The notes under the pieces are model-generated. The model was not told the origin of the DNA. It did no database searches and saw only the letters and a list, made by a program, of their open reading frames with translations. From positions 1-37,913 of IMG/VR virus record IMGVR_UViG_3300002460_000089: DNA of 37,913 nucleotides; one strand, 5' to 3'. The translations under genes and the position numbers were made by a program. This document shows, in pieces, positions 8,285 to 17,905 of this stretch. Position 1 is the stretch's first letter. Each line of letters begins with the position of its first letter. Source of the DNA: a virus.

Positions 8285-11200
8285 TCAGTTATTCATCAAA
8301 GTTTGGAACTTGGCCTTGTCATCGCGAATAGCGTTGAAAATTTCTTTTCTGCTGTTCGGTCTCTTCAGGCCGGAGGAAGTTGTCGCGTCGGAGTCTAGCT
8401 GATTGACCACGGTCAGCGCGATAGGGGACTGCTGCATTGCAGTCGCCACCGACTCCCCCTGCTTCTCGGCCGACTTCTGCACCGTGTCCACCATGTTGAC
8501 GCTGCCAGCGGCCGGGCGGGGAGGTACTGCACCACCTTCTGCCATCCTGAACAGGCTTCCGCTGTTGGCTGCATGCACGAAGTTTTCCCCCAGGTTGCGG
8601 GTGGCCTCGGCATTGAGAACCGATTCACCGTTCGAGAGCGCCACGGGCTTTCGCTTGCCGCCCTTCCCGATTATAGCGCCCTTGATCGAATCCGACCTGG
8701 CCGTGCCGGCTCCTTTGATCATCCCGCCGGAGGCCAGCTTGACGATCCCTCCGTCCTTGGCCATCAGGGAGCCTATGGCGCCCATGGCCATACCGCCAAT
8801 CCCGCCGGCAGGCCCGCCACCAATCATACTGAACAGACTGGTGAACGCCTGGTTGGTGGTGGTCTTGATCAGCGACCGGAGCAAATCCTTGCCCATGTTG
8901 CTGAAGGTCTCTTTCATCGTATCGGAGAACGACATGCCCTTGCCTTCCATGTCCAGAAGGCTATCCGATACGTTGTCGCCGATGCTCTCAAAAGCGCCTG
9001 CCACGGTAGCAGCGGTATTGGCTGACCAGTTTTCAAAGGTGTACTGGGAAGCCGCCAGTCTTTCTGACACGGAGTTGAACGTGTCATCCAGTAGGTCGCC
9101 CGCCCCGGCAAATCCTTCCTTCCACTTTTCAGCGGAGAACATATCCCCAAACTTGAACTCTTTGTTGTTCAGGCTTTCTGCCTGATAGTTCAGGTCTGCC
9201 AGTTCCGCGTTAACTCCTGCCAGTTCCACCTTGGTGGCAGAAAGCTGGTCTTGGGTGTCGTACAGCTGAAGATTTAATTCTTTCAGTATCTGGGGGTCGG
9301 TCTCGACGGAAATTTGCTGCTTCAACCGGGACTCCCGCCCCTGCAAAGTCTCCTGCTTAGATTCCAGCTGCCCCTGATACTTGGTGTAGGCTTCTGTCGC
9401 CTGCGTGTTATAGGCTTTCTCGTCCTTGGCAGGGGTGAGACCTTGGCTGCGCAGCATTGCGTCGTAGCGACGGCCGCCCCGGCCTGGAGCGTTAGCCTCC
9501 ACTTCAGAAATCTGATTGTTGATCGCCTGAAGTTTTCGGTCTTCTGCATCGCGCTGCGCGGAGTACACCTTCTCCATGTAGGTGACTTGGTCTTCCGTCT
9601 TTTTAAGCTGCTCCTGTTTGGCAGCGACTTCCGCATCGAACAGCTGGCCGTGGACTCCCTGAACCCGCAGCTCTTCCTTGAACAGCTCCAACAATTCCGC
9701 GTTGATGTCGTCCAGTTCATTCCTAAACTTTTCGATTGCGCCGGTATCCTGGTTGAAAATGGACGAATCTAGGTTTTTCTCCACCTCTTCCTTAACCAGC
9801 TCCAAAGTACGTTGACGACTTTCACGTGTGATCCTTGCTTCCTCAAGCAGGTCATCGCGTTTGGCTTTTTCGTTGTCGGTCTGGATTTTCAGCAGTTCAC
9901 GCTGAGCCCTGCCAATCTTTTCTTTTTGTTTGGTTCCCTCTGGCCCCTGCAATTCAGTGTTGAACTTGGTTCCAAGATCCGCCTTGGCTTCGTCCAATTG
10001 TTTGGTTGCCACCTGGGTTTTCAGTGATGCCTGCTCATCCCGCAGAGCGGAAAGGCCGCTGAAATCCTTGTTGGCTTTTTTCTCGTTGATCTTCTGGTCT
10101 ACTTCCGCCAGACGCTCTTCCAGTGACGCGCGGGATTGCAGCGCATCATTTACTTCTTTCTCTACTGCTAGACGGCGCCGTTCCGAGTTCTGATAGGACT
10201 CGATAATGGCTTCGAAGGCTTTGTACAGTTCAGAATCTTTCTCTGCACCCTGACGGATAGCAGCGGGATTCCCCTGAAAAGTCTTGACAGCCTGACGCTG
10301 AATAGGAGTGAACTGAACTACCTCAGAGTCCAGGTACTTCTGAAAGTTTTCTTCCTTGGTGGCAGGAACAATTACGTCGGAGGCATACGTTTTCCGGTCT
10401 CGGATTTGCTGATCGCCTTGTGCAATCCTGGCACTGGCTTCCCGAGTGGGAGCGCCAGAGAAGGAACGCACAGCCTCAAACCCTTTCATGTCTCCGCGAG
10501 ACCGGAGCTTGTCAGCAGTAGCGTTGATGGTTTTTTCTATTTCCAGGATGCGTGCAACTGATTCCCTACCAACACCATCGATGGAGTTGAACAGGGTTTT
10601 CAAGGCCGCCTGAATCTGCACCTTCGCAGCTTCATTCCCGCCCGACTGCAGGGCACGTTCCATGTCCGCGCCCAGAGCCGCGTTGCGGATCTCATCCACG
10701 CCAGCCATGACAGCCCGGGCAGAGAAGGCACGAATCTCATCAGCGATTGCCTGTTGCGCGTTCTCGAAAATAACCAGCTGGTCTTCTTTACTTTTCCCGC
10801 TGGTCTGCAGGACGACGTTTCGGTAGTCCTCATTATTTTCAAACTGACTGACGAAAGCCCTGGCCTGAATGTCCAGCGCCGTAAGCTGGTCGTCAGTCTT
10901 GTCCTTGGCCTTCAATACGATTTCGTTGTACCGAACCAGAGTGTCAAGAGTGGCAGTGGAAAGACCGTTCAGGTACCCGTTCAGTTTGCTGGCTTCAGTA
11001 GCCAGGGCATTCATCCGAATATCGAACTGAGAGAAGTCCAGCTTCTCGACATTCGGATTCGTTTTCTTCATCTCCTTGAACTTTTCCATCCGCTGAGTGG
11101 ACCCCATCTTGGAGTACTCAGTGGCGGTCTTGATCAGTTCGTCATTCATTTCGGGAAGGGTTTTCCCGAACAACTCCGTGATGCCCAATTCCATTTGACG

Positions 11201-14200
11201 GACAGCAGTACCTGCCTGCAGAACGGCCTCAGCTGCTTTCCCTGCTGCCTGGCCTGCACGCGCAGCGTTGATGTCAAAAGTGCCTGCAGCTTCCTCGAAG
11301 GTCTGCATGCGGGCGCGGGCATTTTCCAGCTGGCTGTTCAGCTCCCGGGACAACTCCACCGACTGGCCCAGGGATTCTGCATTCCGGTCGTCCTCGGTTT
11401 CAGTGGCGGCGCGATACGCCATTCCCAAAGGCCCGCCACCGGTAACGTAATCCACCGCCCCTTTAATTCCGGACATGGCTGTGTTGATGGCCCTGCCCGC
11501 AGTGCTGGCACCCTCACCGACCTGCAGTCCAGTAACGCTCTCGGAACGCGCTGCCCGGATCTGTTCGATCCCGCTGGTAGCCGCATCCACGGCTTCCCCG
11601 ATCCCCTTGACCATGTCCCCTGACAGGCTGGCAGCCAGAGCTGTGATGGCGCCGCCCAGGTTCTCGAACTTGGCAGTCAGCGCTTCCATCTGGACCGCGG
11701 CAGCTTCCGCTGCCGGTGCTCCGAAGGTGATCTTGGCTTCGTTGGCCAGCAGCTGATCGTACTGCTTCACCAAAGCCAGCAACGGGTTGTAGGCCCGAAC
11801 GTCGAAGTTACGGGCAAAGTCCTGCTGAGCCTCACCGGCAAAGCCCAGGCGCTTCAATTCACCCAGGGCCGATACCAAGGGGTTCTCAGTCTCGGTAAAG
11901 CCTGTGAAGCGGCCACGGATCGCCTCGGCCGACATCTCCTCGCCCAGGGCCTGGTACCGGGAACGCATGACCTCCACGGTCTTGGCATCCGGCGAGAACA
12001 CTTCCAGCATTGCCTGCCGCAAGCCGGTCGCTACGGTGGAGGGCTTGATACCGACATTGCGCAGGGTGGACACCGCCGCCAGGAATTGGTCGGAAGTGAT
12101 CTGGTAGGAGTCCGCTACCTGGGCGCCCAAGCTGACGATGGTCTGCAGATCGTCTGCCTGCAGCTTGGAGATGTTGACCGCGCTGGTCAGCTGGTTGGCA
12201 ATGGTGCTGTCCGACAGATCGTCGAACACGGCACGGGTGGACGTGATCAGATCCGCTGCAACCTGCAGGGAAGAGTTCGTGGCAGAAGCGAAGTTGGCTG
12301 TGGCCTGCACCACGCTGTTGATGTCCTCTGCTGCAGTACCTGCCTGCACCAGAGTGCGAACCGCATCCGCAATTTCTTCGTTGGAGAACTTGGTGTTCAG
12401 CGCCACCCGCTCAATGGAGCCGGCCAGGCTTTCCATCTGTTTGTCGGTGGAGAGAGACACGGCCTGGATGGACTTCAGATCCTCGTCCAGCTTGGCGATA
12501 TTGCTGATCAGCGCAGTGATGCCGCCCAGCATTTCGTACAGCGCGCCGTAGCCCAGAGCGTAACGGGTGAACGCCTTGAAGGTGTTGGCCAGGCCGGAGG
12601 ACTTGGCGGTGAGCCCATCCATTTTTTCGCTGACGTTACCCAAAGCCCGGGCATAATTATTCGCCTCGGCTGCCGCCTTTTTGGCTTCCGCCGAATCTTT
12701 TCCAAAGATCGCCGCGTTGCTCTTGGCCATCTGGTTGGCAGCCGTTACCCGCTGCCCCAGATAGGACTTGGTCTGACTCGCGTCCTGAACTGTCTTGATG
12801 GCATCGACATCGCCAGTGGCAGCGTGGGCGGCTCCTTTCGGGAACCGCAGCGCAGCCTGTTGCACCATCTTTTCATACTGCAGAAGAGCAGCTGCAGCTC
12901 TATCGCGGGCGTTAACTTCCTTCTGGGCGGCAGCCTCCAAACCCTTGCGAACCCGGTCGCTGGACTTCTCATCCCGCTCCAGGTCCTTGAGCTTGTTGCG
13001 GGACATCTTGTCCTGCAGCTTGTCCATGGCCTTCTGAGCGTCGGCTGCCTTCTCTTCGCGATCAGCCCGCAGTTTCTGCAGGCGTTGAAAGCGGCCCATC
13101 TCTCTGGCTGCGTCATCCCGGGAGCCAATGCTCAGATCCACTTTACGGGCGGAGTCTTCGTCGCTGTAGCCCCGAGGCCCTACCACCGTTTCGTACTGGG
13201 TTTTGTTTTTCAGGTTGCGCGCGAGGGTGGAGCCCTTCACTGCCTTGGCCTGGCGGGCTTCGTCAGAACGCAGCTGCTTCTTGATGATGTCCTGCTGGGC
13301 CTTCTGCTTGTCGCGCGTCTTGTTCAGGGTCTCCAGCTGCTTGTTCAGCGCAGCCAAAGCCTTGGCGTAGGCTTTGGTATCTGCCGCAGCCTTGCGGGTT
13401 TCCTCAGCCTCCACGCCCAGCGAGCGCGCCATGTCGTGGTGCAGTTTTTTGGATGCGGTCAGCTGGGCGTTCAGGTAGGAACGGGTGTCAGGGATCTGAT
13501 CCCGGTCAACATTCCGGAACTGGGACCCCAGACCTTGCTTCTGAATTACCTCGGCACCTTTCGGGAACCGGGTAGCCGCTGTTCTGCCGGCAGTCTCCCG
13601 GGCAGCACGGATCAGGTCGTCGCCTCTTTGCTTGGAGGTTTGCTTCTCCAGAACAGAGGAGACTTTAGACCCTACCCGTGCCTGCTGCGCAGCAATGCGG
13701 GCTTCGTCTTTCAGAGTCTGGTCGGCGCGGCGGGCGTCCAACTTCTGCTGCAGCCGAACCTTTTTGTCGGCCGCAGTTTCCTGCTGTTTTACGGCGGCCT
13801 TCTCTTTGGCTGGAACGTTGAGGGCTGGCTTTAAGGTACCTACCCGAGCGGCAAGATCGTCGATCCCCTTGCGCAGGCCGACCATGGCAGCGTTGATGTC
13901 CACTCCCGTCTGGGAGGACATCTTGTCAAGTTCACGGTAGAACGAACGAGCCTGTTCCAGCTGGCGGGCCAACTGCCCATAGGCCCGGGCAACCGCCTTC
14001 TGTTGGGTGGCGGTCAGGTCCTCAAACTTGGTTTTGCCGCTGGAAACGTCAGAGGCTTTGGCCTGAGCCTTGCCTCCCACCACCAGACCTTTGGTGGTGG
14101 ACGCTTTTTTCAGGGCAGAAAGATCAAACTGAACCTCAGGCTTCAGGCTTTTTTCGATCAGCTTTTCAAGGTCCTTTATTTGTTTCGGGTCCATCCCGAG

Positions 14201-14239
14201 ACGAAGGGCTGCATCGAAAATAATTTTGTTATCTGCCAT
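8285..14239 (-). CDS. Tape measure protein, 1984 aa
   Basis: This is the longest gene in the window. Residues 1-560 are highly charged coiled coil (long Lys/Ala/Glu/Gln runs). A hydrophobic segment lies near 560-582 (ALGYGALYEMLGGITALI). Residues about 583-800 match the TP901-type tape measure core (KFSNEEIADAVRTLVQAG, and GIKPSTVATGLRQAML). A second long coiled-coil region follows (about 1350-1640). The C-terminus has a Gly/Met-rich hydrophobic stretch (about 1800-1820) and the motif GESVLNAEATRNLG near 1873, as in lambda gpH-type proteins. The protein fixes tail length during tube assembly and exits with the DNA. At about 0.15 nm per residue, it would specify a tail near 300 nm. Confidence 0.93.
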   Translation of the reverse strand: MADNKIIFDAALRLGMDPKQIKDLEKLIEKSLKPEVQFDLSALKKASTTKGLVVGGKAQAKASDVSSGKTKFEDLTATQQKAVARAYGQLARQLEQARSFYRELDKMSSQTGVDINAAMVGLRKGIDDLAARVGTLKPALNVPAKEKAAVKQQETAADKKVRLQQKLDARRADQTLKDEARIAAQQARVGSKVSSVLEKQTSKQRGDDLIRAARETAGRTAATRFPKGAEVIQKQGLGSQFRNVDRDQIPDTRSYLNAQLTASKKLHHDMARSLGVEAEETRKAAADTKAYAKALAALNKQLETLNKTRDKQKAQQDIIKKQLRSDEARQAKAVKGSTLARNLKNKTQYETVVGPRGYSDEDSARKVDLSIGSRDDAAREMGRFQRLQKLRADREEKAADAQKAMDKLQDKMSRNKLKDLERDEKSSDRVRKGLEAAAQKEVNARDRAAAALLQYEKMVQQAALRFPKGAAHAATGDVDAIKTVQDASQTKSYLGQRVTAANQMAKSNAAIFGKDSAEAKKAAAEANNYARALGNVSEKMDGLTAKSSGLANTFKAFTRYALGYGALYEMLGGITALISNIAKLDEDLKSIQAVSLSTDKQMESLAGSIERVALNTKFSNEEIADAVRTLVQAGTAAEDINSVVQATANFASATNSSLQVAADLITSTRAVFDDLSDSTIANQLTSAVNISKLQADDLQTIVSLGAQVADSYQITSDQFLAAVSTLRNVGIKPSTVATGLRQAMLEVFSPDAKTVEVMRSRYQALGEEMSAEAIRGRFTGFTETENPLVSALGELKRLGFAGEAQQDFARNFDVRAYNPLLALVKQYDQLLANEAKITFGAPAAEAAAVQMEALTAKFENLGGAITALAASLSGDMVKGIGEAVDAATSGIEQIRAARSESVTGLQVGEGASTAGRAINTAMSGIKGAVDYVTGGGPLGMAYRAATETEDDRNAESLGQSVELSRELNSQLENARARMQTFEEAAGTFDINAARAGQAAGKAAEAVLQAGTAVRQMELGITELFGKTLPEMNDELIKTATEYSKMGSTQRMEKFKEMKKTNPNVEKLDFSQFDIRMNALATEASKLNGYLNGLSTATLDTLVRYNEIVLKAKDKTDDQLTALDIQARAFVSQFENNEDYRNVVLQTSGKSKEDQLVIFENAQQAIADEIRAFSARAVMAGVDEIRNAALGADMERALQSGGNEAAKVQIQAALKTLFNSIDGVGRESVARILEIEKTINATADKLRSRGDMKGFEAVRSFSGAPTREASARIAQGDQQIRDRKTYASDVIVPATKEENFQKYLDSEVVQFTPIQRQAVKTFQGNPAAIRQGAEKDSELYKAFEAIIESYQNSERRRLAVEKEVNDALQSRASLEERLAEVDQKINEKKANKDFSGLSALRDEQASLKTQVATKQLDEAKADLGTKFNTELQGPEGTKQKEKIGRAQRELLKIQTDNEKAKRDDLLEEARITRESRQRTLELVKEEVEKNLDSSIFNQDTGAIEKFRNELDDINAELLELFKEELRVQGVHGQLFDAEVAAKQEQLKKTEDQVTYMEKVYSAQRDAEDRKLQAINNQISEVEANAPGRGGRRYDAMLRSQGLTPAKDEKAYNTQATEAYTKYQGQLESKQETLQGRESRLKQQISVETDPQILKELNLQLYDTQDQLSATKVELAGVNAELADLNYQAESLNNKEFKFGDMFSAEKWKEGFAGAGDLLDDTFNSVSERLAASQYTFENWSANTAATVAGAFESIGDNVSDSLLDMEGKGMSFSDTMKETFSNMGKDLLRSLIKTTTNQAFTSLFSMIGGGPAGGIGGMAMGAIGSLMAKDGGIVKLASGGMIKGAGTARSDSIKGAIIGKGGKRKPVALSNGESVLNAEATRNLGENFVHAANSGSLFRMAEGGAVPPRPAAGSVNMVDTVQKSAEKQGESVATAMQQSPIALTVVNQLDSDATTSSGLKRPNSRKEIFNAIRDDKAKFQTLMNN

Positions 14240-14242
14240 GAT

Positions 14243-14794
14243 TTAGAACCCCAATGATTTAAGGCGAGCGCGGGCGTCTTCCCGGCCTTGGGTTGAGTTT
14301 AGGTCAATAACCTGAGTATTGGCGTCACCCTTCATTGGGTCCTGCTTATCTTCCTTGTAGTGTCCGCCCATGCCGTACATGACCACTTCCATCTCGTAAC
14401 GCTTTTCTTTCCCGTAGCAGGTAAGGAAGTGGTTCAGGAAGTCATGCACTTCTTCGAAATCCACGGTCTCATACATCTGCAGGGCGGTGTAGTAATCGTG
14501 CTTGTTGGCCAGCAGTAGCAGCTCGGGGATGGACGACTTCTGGCACCACTCGTTGAAGTCGGTGCCGATACTGACACGCGGTCCGGCCTTGGAGGTTTCT
14601 TCCTTCTGCCGGGAGTAGAAGTTTTCCAGTCGCAGAACGGCGGCCAGAGGGTCCACGATTTCCACTCCGCAGTGCTGGGCTGCCGCCATCATCAGCACCA
14701 CGGTATCCTCCCCCTCGGTTTCCGGGGACAGGATCAGGTTTTTGTAGGCGTCGATTACGGCCCAGGGAATAGGTGTTTGGATTCGTTTGAACAT
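14243..14794 (-). CDS. Tail assembly chaperone, 183 aa (gpG position)
   Basis: The gene sits between the tail tube and tape measure genes, the conserved place for tail chaperones, which coat the tape measure before tube polymerisation. It is mostly helical and acidic. The N-terminal sequence MFKRIQTPIPWAVIDAYKN begins at the ATG with AGGTGAG upstream; an in-frame start five codons earlier is less likely. It ends 3 bp before the tape measure ATG, leaving no space for a separate downstream T-type frame. No convincing -1 slippery site is visible. Confidence 0.7.
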   Translation of the reverse strand: MFKRIQTPIPWAVIDAYKNLILSPETEGEDTVVLMMAAAQHCGVEIVDPLAAVLRLENFYSRQKEETSKAGPRVSIGTDFNEWCQKSSIPELLLLANKHDYYTALQMYETVDFEEVHDFLNHFLTCYGKEKRYEMEVVMYGMGGHYKEDKQDPMKGDANTQVIDLNSTQGREDARARLKSLGF

Positions 14795-14807
14795 ACGCTC
14801 ACCTGAC

Positions 14808-14839
14808 AAAAATAAAGCCGGGGGTTGCCCGGCTTTATC
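14808..14839 (-). terminator. Rho-independent terminator after the tail tube gene
   Basis: A perfect 11-bp stem (14812-14822 with 14828-14838) encloses a 5-base loop. On the minus strand it is followed by TATTTTTG-type U-tract bases. It lies 20 bp past the tail tube stop and directly before the chaperone ribosome binding site. It should reduce, not abolish, transcription into the chaperone and tape measure genes, matching the need for many tube subunits and few tape measures. Confidence 0.85.
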
Positions 14840-14858
14840 ATACCACTCAGACCTCGGA

Positions 14859-15653
14859 TTAGATCCGGGCGAAACCTACCGGGTACAGGGCGATTTCAGC
14901 TGCCTGATCTTCCAGAGGACCGCCAACCGCGATGTCGGCTGCAGACGGCTCCAGGGCTTTGATGGTCAGCGTGGTAGACGCGAAGTCATCGGAATTGTTC
15001 GCGTATTCCATGCCGGTGGAGATGGCGCACTTCCAGAAGTTCCAGACGGTGGGAGCACCGGTCGAGAATTCCTGACCCACCACCATCGTGCTGAAGTAGC
15101 TGGTCTTGGTGACCGCGCCGATGGCAACAGGACTCGCCAGCAGAATGGGAGCACCAGAGTTCAGCGTGATCAGTACCGGGGTGGTAGCTTCCAGAGTCAC
15201 GTTCAAGGCCGCGATGGAAGCGATCTTGAGGATCTGAACATCTTCCGGACGGCCCTCGTTGTAGCCGATCAGCAGGTCACCGGCAACGATACCGGTGACG
15301 GAAGTCATTGCCAGGGTGGTAGCAGCAGCAGCAGCCTGCGCGGTCAGGGTAGTGGCAAACGCAGCAGGATCGGCCACGACACCATTACCCAGCATCAGGT
15401 TGATGTTGCGACGTGAGTATTCCCGCAGGACCGCCGACACTTCGGTTGCCTGGCGCACGATGGCAGTCGCCACAGTACGCTTGGGCAGACCGCCTTCGAG
15501 GTCCACGGATTCTTGGGTAACACTCACGGTAGTGGAATCCACCAGACCCATAGAGTTTGCGCCTGTGAGCTTTGCCGCAGAGGCCAGAGCACCGACACGA
15601 ATCTCAGAGGTACCGATGGCGAACTTGTCAGTTTTGGGTGAGCCGACAGCCAT
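14859..15653 (-). CDS. Major tail tube protein, 264 aa (gpV-like)
   Basis: Size, composition (small residues, Thr, Val, Ala) and position between completion genes and the chaperone fit a tube protein. The N-terminal third carries beta strands (STTVSVTQESVDLEGGLPKR) typical of the tube fold. An Ala/Thr-rich stretch at about residues 103-118 and a Gly-rich part in the middle look like an inserted domain. The late region (TSYFSTMVVGQEFSTGAP) resumes the tube-like pattern. A terminator follows the gene, which suggests high expression. Confidence 0.75.
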   Translation of the reverse strand: MAVGSPKTDKFAIGTSEIRVGALASAAKLTGANSMGLVDSTTVSVTQESVDLEGGLPKRTVATAIVRQATEVSAVLREYSRRNINLMLGNGVVADPAAFATTLTAQAAAAATTLAMTSVTGIVAGDLLIGYNEGRPEDVQILKIASIAALNVTLEATTPVLITLNSGAPILLASPVAIGAVTKTSYFSTMVVGQEFSTGAPTVWNFWKCAISTGMEYANNSDDFASTTLTIKALEPSAADIAVGGPLEDQAAEIALYPVGFARI

Positions 15654-15662
15654 AGTTTTCTC

Positions 15663-16385
15663 CTATATTTCCAGGGTTTTACGGAAGTTTTGCAGCGTTA
15701 ACCGGCCCATCCGGTACGCCACGGGTCGGAGCAACGGCCTCTGGTTTTCGGGCCACAAGATGCGATTCAGGCCAAGCCTGGCACGCCTCGACTTGCCGTT
15801 AAACGCAGGAGCTTGAGGAAGCTCTCCACCCTTCGCCCCACTCAGGAATGGTCTACGCACCAGAGCATCGTAGGGGTTGGGCAGTTTCTTCAGCTCCACC
15901 GAAAGAGTCAGGTCAAACTGGGACTGCCCTGACTTCCGGATCATTTTCGTGCTGTATGACGTGAATTTCTTGCGAGTATAGCCGGCAACCACGGAGCTGA
16001 CGAACCTTTGGCGTACCAGACCTTCATCAATCCAGAAAAGGTCGTGACCTTTCAGCAGGCGGTAGCTTTCGGTGAGAGGTCTCCATGAAGTCTTGCCAGC
16101 GCGGTCGGGCGGAAACTTGACGATAACATTCCCTTCCGGAGTAACCACTTTCTGCTGCTTACGGAAAGCGCCTCCTCCGGGAACCCCGACAAGGCTATTG
16201 GCGATTCCTTCCACTCCAGCGCGGAAGTGGCGCTCTACATGCTCTGCGGCTTTTTTGGCGGCGGGCTGGGCCACTTTTTTCGCGGCCTGATCCTGGAACG
16301 CCTTGCTGGACATGACGGCGTTGAGGATCTGGTTTTTGGTTATCTTGCCGGTGGCAATCTTGACCTTGGTCTTTCCCGTCGCCAT
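15663..16385 (-). CDS. Head-tail joining or tail completion protein, 240 aa (gpZ/gp10-like position)
   Basis: The protein is strongly basic, with a Lys/Ala-rich helical N-terminus (ATGKTKVKIATGKITKNQ) and many Arg in the C-terminus (GKSRRARLGLNRILWPENQR). Basic, minor tail-completion proteins of lambda gpZ or HK97 gp10 type occupy this position. Its start overlaps the stop of the tail terminator gene by one base. The family is inferred from order and charge, not from a diagnostic motif. Confidence 0.5.
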   Translation of the reverse strand: MATGKTKVKIATGKITKNQILNAVMSSKAFQDQAAKKVAQPAAKKAAEHVERHFRAGVEGIANSLVGVPGGGAFRKQQKVVTPEGNVIVKFPPDRAGKTSWRPLTESYRLLKGHDLFWIDEGLVRQRFVSSVVAGYTRKKFTSYSTKMIRKSGQSQFDLTLSVELKKLPNPYDALVRRPFLSGAKGGELPQAPAFNGKSRRARLGLNRILWPENQRPLLRPVAYRMGRLTLQNFRKTLEI

Positions 16386-16846
16386 TACACGACCTCACAG
16401 CCACGGGCCGTCACGCCGAACAGGCGGACCCCGGCCATGCGGTCAAACCGCTGGTAGTCCGGAGCCACCGACACGATCATCAGAGTGGCAACCAGCGGAG
16501 CCACGCCGGAAGTCCCGGAGTAGTCCCGGACTTCCATCCGGTAGCCGGGCTGGAACAGGGTCAGCAGGTGGGACACCAGGTCAGCCATCACGTAGTTGGC
16601 TTTGTCCTGCACGGTCTTGGCGCCCACGGCGAAGTCCAGGCTGAACAGAGGGAACCTGGGGGCTGGCGATGGATTGCTGACGCTGTAGATCAGCGCAGGG
16701 GCCTCGGTAGCCAGTTGGTCGGCCACCTGAACCTGATCGTCCACCTCAGCAAACTGGATGCCGGGGAACTGGGCCTGCAGCGCGGCTACCTGATCGGCCA
16801 TGAACCGGTCCAGCGTGGACTTGACGGCGATGAACAGGTCAGACAT
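16385..16846 (-). CDS. Tail terminator protein, 153 aa (gpU-like)
   Basis: The length and alpha/beta layout match tail terminators: an N-terminal helix (LFIAVKSTLDRFMADQVAAL), then strands, then a helix (ANYVMADLVSHLLTLF) and a final strand pair (LMIVSVAPDYQRF). It comes after the connector genes and before the tail tube gene. Proteins of this type cap the tube once it reaches full length and attach it to the head. It overlaps its upstream neighbour by 8 bp. Confidence 0.6.
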   Translation of the reverse strand: MSDLFIAVKSTLDRFMADQVAALQAQFPGIQFAEVDDQVQVADQLATEAPALIYSVSNPSPAPRFPLFSLDFAVGAKTVQDKANYVMADLVSHLLTLFQPGYRMEVRDYSGTSGVAPLVATLMIVSVAPDYQRFDRMAGVRLFGVTARGCEVV

Positions 16847-17429
16847 AGCGGGTCACCTTGGCAGTAGGCAGGTCCAGCTGGGGGTAGATTTCCTCGATCT
16901 TGTACCGTTGGGTGCCCACCTTCAGGTACTGCCCGGGCTTGGCCTGGCTGTGCCGGGGCAGGGTGGCGGTGTAGACGGTGTAATCCACTGCGTCGAACTC
17001 GCGGCTTTCCGCCGGCCCAAACCGCTCCAGATCGATCCAGAGGGTTTCCAGCTCCTGTTCGGTGCCGCCGGTGCTGACGCCGGACAAACGCTGCTGGCCG
17101 GTCTTCTGGCAGAGGACAGCCTGGTACCGGGCGGCGCGGATCGAGTACACCAGCTCATAGGTGACCTCGGCCATGTCCGGGTTCAGGCTCTCCACCAGGA
17201 ACACATCAAGGAAATCACCTACCCGGATCTGGCTGATCGTCTCCGGGATGGGGGTCTCCCGCAAGGTCACCAGCACGCGCTTCTTTTGCCCGAAGGATCT
17301 TTCGGTAATGAACCGGTCGTAGGTTTGCAGGCTGCCGTAAACGCCCAGCTCGACCCAATCCCCAGTGGCCTGATCCAGGCCAAAGACGGGAGTATTACAA
17401 AACTTGCCGGTGACCCGGGATAGCTCCAT
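16839..17429 (-). CDS. Head closure / connector protein, 196 aa
   Basis: The beta-rich sequence includes VTLRETPIPETISQIRVGDF and a C-terminal strand set ending QRYKIEEIYPQLDLPTAKVT. The closing pattern (a glycine-turn strand followed by 'YKIEEI') is frequent in phage head-closure proteins, which extend the portal and seal DNA in the capsid. It follows the adaptor-like gene with a one-base overlap and precedes the tail terminator gene. Confidence 0.5.
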   Translation of the reverse strand: MELSRVTGKFCNTPVFGLDQATGDWVELGVYGSLQTYDRFITERSFGQKKRVLVTLRETPIPETISQIRVGDFLDVFLVESLNPDMAEVTYELVYSIRAARYQAVLCQKTGQQRLSGVSTGGTEQELETLWIDLERFGPAESREFDAVDYTVYTATLPRHSQAKPGQYLKVGTQRYKIEEIYPQLDLPTAKVTRYV

Positions 17430-17905
17430 TAATCAGGAACCTCGGTGATGGGGTCAAGGTCCGGAACGGACGCGGCGGCCAGGCCGAACAGAACCGGACC
17501 TGTGGTGGTGGGTACCAGATCGGTCCCCAGCTCGGTTTTGTATTTCGAGGCCAGCCCTTCGGCCATGACCGCCATGGCGTCGAAGTCCACTTCAAATCGT
17601 TCTGCCCGGTTCTTTCCGTCGGCAGCTACTTGCAGGAACAACAGATGACGGCGGGCTACTTGCGCTGCACAGAACCACTGGGAATACAGAGTCAGCAGGT
17701 TTCCCCTGCGACGGTCCTGGGTGGTGGCGCCTGGCACATTGGCGTTGTTGATCGCGTTATGGGTAGCCACCCAACTGTCCAGGTCCAGCTCCAGTTCCAG
17801 TTCCAGGTTGGAGTCAATCAAAACCCGATCCGGGCAGTCGTTGGAGTCCAGCCCCAAGCATGCCCGGACGGCCTCGCAGCTGGTGTACAGCAGCGGGGTA
17901 GCCAT
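17429..17905 (-). CDS. Head-tail adaptor, 158 aa (HK97 gp6-like)
   Basis: The protein is mainly helical and acidic. It starts with MATPLLYTSCEAVRACLG and has a run of Glu/Leu at residues 34-41. A helix near the middle (LLTLYSQWFCAAQVARRH) fits the helix bundle of portal adaptors. Gene order after the major capsid supports a portal adaptor. Both ends overlap or abut its neighbours by one base, indicating translational coupling. Confidence 0.5.
   Translation of the reverse strand: MATPLLYTSCEAVRACLGLDSNDCPDRVLIDSNLELELELDLDSWVATHNAINNANVPGATTQDRRRGNLLTLYSQWFCAAQVARRHLLFLQVAADGKNRAERFEVDFDAMAVMAEGLASKYKTELGTDLVPTTTGPVLFGLAAASVPDLDPITEVPD

Noticed and set aside
12086-13834. Long open frame on the plus strand opposite the tape measure
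   Set aside because: Its composition is that of a shadow of the Ala/Lys-rich coding strand, with no ribosome binding site and no domain.
14407-14413. GGGAAAG, the lambda G/T slippery heptamer, inside the tail chaperone gene (minus strand)
   Set aside because: The zero frame reads GGG AAA, not the X XXY YYZ phase needed for a -1 slip, and the gene already runs to 3 bp before the tape measure, leaving no T-like frame.
15318-15336. Short GCT run in the tail tube gene
   Set aside because: It just encodes an Ala stretch and is too short to be treated as a variable repeat.
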